64,000 nucleotides of DNA. Source: Purshia tridentata. Lineage: Eukaryota > Streptophyta > Magnoliopsida > Rosales > Rosaceae. The DNA is taken from positions 22,051-86,050 of the forward strand of contig QANT01008355.1 in the NCBI GenBank assembly GCA_003254885.1. Reading direction: 5' to 3'. Of this stretch, positions 58,915-64,000 are shown in pieces (the first letter of the stretch is position 1; each line of letters begins with the position of its first letter). Below the pieces are notes generated by a model. It was given only the letters and a program-made list of their open reading frames with translations. It was not told the origin of the DNA and did not search any database. The translations under genes were made by a program, and so were the position numbers.

Positions 58915-59300
58915 TGGGAAGGTCTGCTATGATGGCGTTTATTGATTAGTATGGTAGAAAAGAAATAGAAAATTTGATGATGTTAAGCAGAAAGGGTGGA
59001 GGAGTTGTGGGAGAGAGTCCAGTTTTGGGCATCCTAATGAGTTTCTGTCTCTACGAAGTTTAGAGATTATTCCTTCTCAGCCATTATGTCTGATTGGAAG
59101 GCTGTAGTGTTTTAAAAGTCCTGCTTTGTGATTTTTTATATTTTATGTACTTTATCTGTTGATTATGCTTAGTGTCCTGTTTTTTTAGTTTCTGCTGTGA
59201 GTTTTAGATTTAAGCTTAGTGGATATCTTATCCACTATATTGCACTTCTCTGTTCATATTAATAAAAGTTTGTTTTCTATCATAAAAACAAAAACCGAAA
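58915..59300 (+). mobile_element. 5'-truncated LINE tail
   Basis: Plus-strand sequence resembles the end of plant L1-type elements: a segment like that at 42720-42860 in GPX intron 2 (gtccagttttgggcatcc; tgattggaaggctg). It ends with AATAAAAGTTTGTTTTCTATCATAAAAAC, a usual LINE 3' end. No coding capacity. Confidence 0.6.
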
Positions 59301-59819
59301 AAGTTTGTCATACTCGTGCATGAAAAATAACAAATTAATTAATCAATTAACCAAACATCTTGGCTCTCTATCTCACTTTCACTCTCTCAGTTGCATGTAG
59401 AAAAAAGTATGTGCATGTCTAGGAGAGAAACACAAATAATGAAAAACAAGACAAAAATATTATGAAATTGTTAGGATGCTGACTTGTACAGCCAAAGTCA
59501 TTCTTAATGGGTTGTTTAAGTGGTTCAATTGTGCCACTTGTATAATTGTGATTAGTTGAATTGTTGCAATTAGTTAGTTAGTTAGATTGTTACAAAAGTG
59601 GTTCAGCTACAAGCTTAAAAGCTGTCTTCTGGTGTAAAGATTCTTTGTGATTTGTATGAAGATTTTCCTCTGTTCTTAATAAAAGTTCCAGTGCTTCCAT
59701 GATTGATTAATGGCTGAACCAGGTTCTATTAGAAACCAAATAATTAAAAAAGATTTCAATAGGGAATGAGCTTTTCAACATTAGAATCTCTTGGTTTCAT
59801 ATTGAGTAAGAGCATTGTT

Positions 59820-62322
59820 TCCCTTAATTGATGAGTTGTATGAACTATGTGTTCAGTATTTTTCCAAATTAGACTTAAGGGCACGTTATCATCAGATTTG
59901 GGTTCATCCTGCAAATATTGAGAAAACAGCATTTCGCACACATCTGGACATTATGAGTTTTTAGTAATGCCATTTGAGATTACTAATGCCCCTGCAACTT
60001 TTCAGAGTCTGATGAACAAAATTTTTAGGCCTCATTTGCTTAAATTTCTTCTCGTTTTCTTTGATGACATATTGGTTTATAGTCGTTCATGGGAATCTCA
60101 TTTACAGCATTTAAGGATGATTTTTCAGATCCTGCAAATTCATCAGCTGTTTGTGAAGCAGTCTAAGTGTGCTTTTGGTAGGTCTCATGTTGAGTATTTG
60201 GGGCATATTGTTTCTTGGGAGGGTGTGAATGCTGATCTTGCCAAGTTGCAAACAGTAGCAGATTGGCCTTTACCACGGACTGTTAAGGCTTTAAGGGGAT
60301 ATTTGGGTTTAACTGGATATTATAGAAAGTTTATACCCAATTATGGTAGGATTTGTGGGCCCCTAACTGTTCTTACTAAGAAAGAGGGTTTTCATAGGAC
60401 TCCTGCTGCCATTGAAGCATTTCACAACTTGAAACAGGCCATGCTTTCCCCATAGGTTTTGGCTTTACCAGATTTCTCTCAACCATTGTGATTGAGAGTA
60501 ATTTCAGGCATTGGTGCTGTCCTTCAACAACAAGGTAGGCTTATAGCTTTCACTAGTAAGGCTCTTGGCCCTCAGAATCAGGCACTCTCTACATAGAGAG
60601 GAAGATGATGGCAATCATTCATGCCATTAAGAAGTGGCAGTCCTATTTGCCACGCAGACATTTTGTTATTAAGACTGATCACCACAGTCTTAAGTATTTC
60701 TTGCACAACAGAGAAAATACCCCATTTCAGCAAAAGCGGGTAGCTAAGTTGCTGGGTTTTGATTATGAAATTCAATATAAGCAGGGGATTGATAATAAAG
60801 CTGCTGATGCTCTTTCAAGACTGCATAGTGATGTTCAGCAGTCCACTGGAGTTGAGTTACAAGCTACTGATTTGGAGTTGGATTCCGGGGCTTGTTTATC
60901 CATCTCTTACCCTTATTTGGGCTGATTAGATGAATTGAGAAAGCATAATGAACAAGATTCTTGGATTGTTGCTAAAATGAAGGAAATGCAGGCTACACCA
61001 CATCCAAAATTTCATCGGGATAATGGGTTCCTGAAGTATCAGCATAGAATTGTCCTTAGCCCTACAAGTTCTTGGAAAACCAAGATTTTTCAGGAGCATC
61101 ACACTAGCCCTACTGCTGGCCATCCAAGTTTCTAAAAACTTACAAGAGACTTTCGAGGTCCTTCTATTGGGAAGGTATGAAGAAGGATATAAAGGACTTG
61201 GTGGCTGATTGTCCAATCTGCCAACAACATAAATACCAAACTTTAGCTCCTGCTGGTTTATTACAACCTCTCCCTATTCCCACTCGAGTTTGGTCTGATA
61301 TCCCTATGGACTTCATTGTTGGTTTCCCTCCTTGTAAGGGTAAAACTGTTATTTTGGTGATAGTGGATCGTTTTTCCAAGTACGCACACTTCCTGCCCTT
61401 AGCTCATCCTTATACTGCCATTTCGGTGGCACATATGTGGATCAGGTTTTTAAACTACATGGCATGCCCACTTCCATAGTTAGTGACAAGGATCCTCTGT
61501 TTATCAGTTCATTTTGGAAGGAATTCTTCAAGCTCCAAGGTTTAGCTCTATGCATGAGTTCCGGGTATCACCCTCAAACAGATGGTCATATTGAAGTTTT
61601 AAATCATTTCCTTAAGACCTTTTTGCGGTGCTTCTGCAGCTTGCAGCCTAAGGAATGGTTACAATGGCTGCCTTGGGCTGAATGAAGTTATAACACTGCC
61701 TTCCATTCAGCTGCAGGGATTGTTTATGGCTAGCCACCTCCTTCTGTTCCTGTTTATGAAGCTGGCACTACACGATTAAATGCTGTTGATTGAAGTTTGT
61801 AGGCTAGAACCAGGGTTTTAGCTCAGTTAAGGGCTAACTTGGAAGCCGCACAGTTCCGGATGAAGGTGCAAGCTGACAAACACAGAACTGAGAAGGTGTT
61901 TGAAGTTGGTGATTGGGTTTTATTTGCATTTGGTGCCCTACCAGCACAAATCCTTGGCTTCCCACCCTTTTCATAAACTTCAACCCAAGTTTTATGAACC
62001 TTATCAGGTGCTTGCCAAACTAGGTGCAGTGGCTTATAAGCTTCAACTTCCTACCAATTCCAAGTTACATCCTGTTTTCCATGTTTCATGTCTTAAGAAA
62101 CATTTGGGGTCTGCAGTGGTTCCTACTACTCCCTTGCCAACTATCACAGATGATGGTATTTTGCAGGATGCTCCCTTGGCCATCTTGGACAGAAGGCTGA
62201 TTAAACGTGACAATGCTGTAGCTACTGAGGTTTTAGTCCAGTGGCAACATCATCCCCGCAAAGATGCTACTTGGGAGGACTTTTATGATCTTATGGCTCG
62301 GTTCCCTGATTTTACACCTTGA
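59820..62322 (+). pseudogene. Gypsy Pol remnant: reverse transcriptase to chromodomain
   Basis: Starts inside reverse transcriptase ([17 protein letters not shown]) with a frameshift near 59960, then NAPATFQSLMN and FFDDILVYSR. RNase H follows with KTDHHSLKYFL and QYKQGIDNKAADALSRL, then the integrase zinc finger (CPICQQH) and core (PMDFIVGFP, YHPQTDG). A C-terminal LVQWQHHPRKDATWEDF matches a chromodomain-like end, as in chromoviruses. Stops at 60456 and others, plus shifts near 61135, 61470 and 61685, make it dead. Confidence 0.9.
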
Positions 62323-62351
62323 GGACCAGGTTGATTTTGAGGGGAGGGTAT

Positions 62352-62722
62352 TGTTAGGATGCTGACTTGTACAGCCAAAGTCATTCTTAATGGGTTGTTT
62401 AGGTGGTTCAATTGTGCCACTTGTCTAATTGTGATTAGTTGAATTGCTGCAATTAGTTAGTTAGTTAGATGTTATGAAAGTGGTTCAGCTAGAAGCTTAA
62501 AAGCTGTTTTCTGGTGTAAAGTTATTTGTGATTTGTATGAAGATTTTCCTTTGTTTCTTAATAAAAGTTTCACTGCTTCCATGATTGAGTAAAGGTTGAA
62601 CTGGGTTCTATCAGAAACCAAAAACTAAAAAAAGATTTCAATAGGGAATGAGAGATTCAACAATACCTTCATCCTTAGAATCTCTCGGTTTCATATTGAG
62701 TAAGAGCATTGTTGTTGCAACA
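62352..62722 (+). repeat. 3' LTR of the gypsy chromovirus
   Basis: Full-length LTR, TGTTAG to CAACA; the left copy shares it with some substitutions and a small deletion near its end. Confidence 0.85.
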
Positions 62723-64000
62723 AATAGAGAAAGGGAGACTGGGAGAGGGATTACGGCGAGAAGAGGGGTTGTGTGGCCATCCCAAAATGTGATCTCGTGA
62801 TCCAAAGTTCTTAACTGTCCATTAGGTTACCATTCAAGGATTGTTCCTACAAAAAAAAAACACCAAATTAAAATTAAAAATGATCAAGATCATTTGTACG
62901 CTTATTGGAAACACTGTGTTCGCTTATTTATGTGAAGACAATTAGATATTGATTTTGCTGAGGGGAACCTACAATGGATGGCTCAGATTATTTGACCACT
63001 TTGTGGGTCTTTATTTTTCTTAAAATGACTGCATCCTTATAAGAAATTCACTGTGTGCACTAACTTACCTAATAAAATCAAGCAGCAGTAGATAGTTTGT
63101 TGATTAAATACTATCCCCAGGGCGAATCAAGTAAAGAATAAATGCTTTCGTAACACCAAAATTCCATACAATACTTTTATGTCAACGCTTATCATTAAGA
63201 AGAAGTTTAACATGCTTGAGCCCTAGCATCCGTAGAATGCCTGCAGCATGAACATTGACACCCTATCATATCCTGTGGTAAAGATTAAAGGCAGCTCTAA
63301 TCAGATCATCTTTATTCTTAACTAATCAAATTCAATTTATAATTCACAAGCGATAAGTACTGTCAATAGGCAAAATCAATTCAAGCTTGATAGAGACTGA
63401 AACGAATGCACAAATAAACCCAAAAAAAAAAAAAATGAGAAGAGAATTTCTTTCTATGATGCATATCCTAACTATCAACAAAACTGCATAAGGAAATAAT
63501 TTGGAAACAACACTACCTTGGCATGATCAAGTGAAAAGCAAAGATAACTTCCCCAATAAAACAATTCCACAACAGCAACCGGCTTTGATCTCAATGAGCA
63601 ACTTCAGCAGTATGTGATAAAGCTGCATAAGATCATAATTATCATGATGAAATAGCAACAGAGCATATTGAATTTACTTGTTTCTTTTTCCTTCTTTTTC
63701 TTATTTTATGTCTTGTTTTTGTCTTGTTTTGTTTTAATATTAAGTTTTAGCACATTAAAATACCACTTAGATTCCCCTTTTTCGAAAACAATTCAAAATA
63801 TTTATTAAAGTACCATTTTACCCCCATTTGTGCGAAGATAATTTTAGATAACCCCTTTTGCATTCATCTTGTATACCTTCTGTAGTATCATGTATGACCC
63901 ACATATCCATTCCATATCAAAAAGTCAAATTTTCCATATCATGTATGCCCCACATATCAGATTTGGAGTATCTGATATGTGTTGAGGCATAGTTTTTTGG
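62723..64000. other. Intergenic, no gene seen
   Basis: AT-rich, no coding frame of note. One perfect hairpin near the end is listed separately. Confidence 0.5.
63951..63981. repeat. Perfect hairpin, 12-bp stem and 7-base loop
   Basis: CACATATCAGAT, loop TTGGAGT, ATCTGATATGTG. It could be the end or centre of an element that runs past the window. Confidence 0.85.

Larger units (their letters stand above)
59469..62722 (+). mobile_element. Ty3/gypsy chromovirus, internally deleted
   Basis: The left LTR (59469 to about 59818) and right LTR (62352-62722) both begin TGTTAGGATGCTGAC. A purine tract (GAGGGGAGGG) lies directly before the right LTR. The left LTR lacks its last bases and the primer-binding site: it joins straight to the middle of reverse transcriptase, so gag, protease and the start of reverse transcriptase are lost in one deletion. 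No clear target duplication (flanks GAAAT and AATAG). The coding strand is plus. Confidence 0.9.

Overview
This is nuclear DNA from a flowering plant, probably a eudicot. It is AT-rich, its genes have introns, and it carries a plastid-type quinolinate synthase with an N-terminal SufE domain, a plant Cys-type glutathione peroxidase, an intronless P-class PPR gene, a CYP71-type P450 tandem array and a fragment of the light-harvesting gene LHCB6. Two single N bases (41272, 56276) point to a draft assembly. I cannot fix the family or genus.

Layout. Positions 1-8000 hold two housekeeping genes on the minus strand: a manganese-dependent ADP-ribose/CDP-alcohol diphosphatase and a seven-exon quinolinate synthase. 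Positions 9900-19900 hold five tandem CYP71A1-like P450 copies, all on the minus strand and all damaged. They range from one single-base frameshift to an internally deleted chimera and a copy that has lost the heme cysteine. Positions 20400-25330 are a nearly intact Ty1/copia element with one in-frame stop, followed at once by an LHCB6 exon-1 pseudogene. Positions 25700-28000 are repeat-rich and include a tandem array in which most units are hairpins. Positions 30400-37930 are an old Ty3/gypsy element on the minus strand, interrupted by two solo-LTR-like insertions, each with a perfect 5-bp target duplication. A copia RNase H relic follows at 38160-39010.

Positions 39900-45720 are a complete six-exon glutathione peroxidase gene with a membrane anchor. 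Its 3.2-kb second intron holds a LINE relic, and its fourth intron holds a Tourist-type MITE with a TTA target duplication. Positions 46967-48706 are an intronless PPR gene. About 200 bp upstream of its ATG lies a complete Mutator-like element (48908-54532) with 235-bp terminal inverted repeats and a perfect 9-bp target duplication. This element has two convergent genes: a broken mudrA-type transposase on the minus strand and an intact, spliced GRF-zinc-finger/transmembrane gene on the plus strand. The arrangement recalls mudrA/mudrB of maize and is the most interesting object here. Positions 54540-64000 are mostly non-genic, with a foldback element, a 69-bp tandem repeat, a LINE tail and a deleted gypsy chromovirus.

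Working genes are therefore few: the diphosphatase, quinolinate synthase (NAD synthesis in plastids), glutathione peroxidase (thiol peroxidase), the PPR protein (organelle RNA) and perhaps the GRF protein. They share no obvious pathway. The rest is transposon and pseudogene sequence. All assignments come from reading the sequence and remembered family motifs; no search was run.
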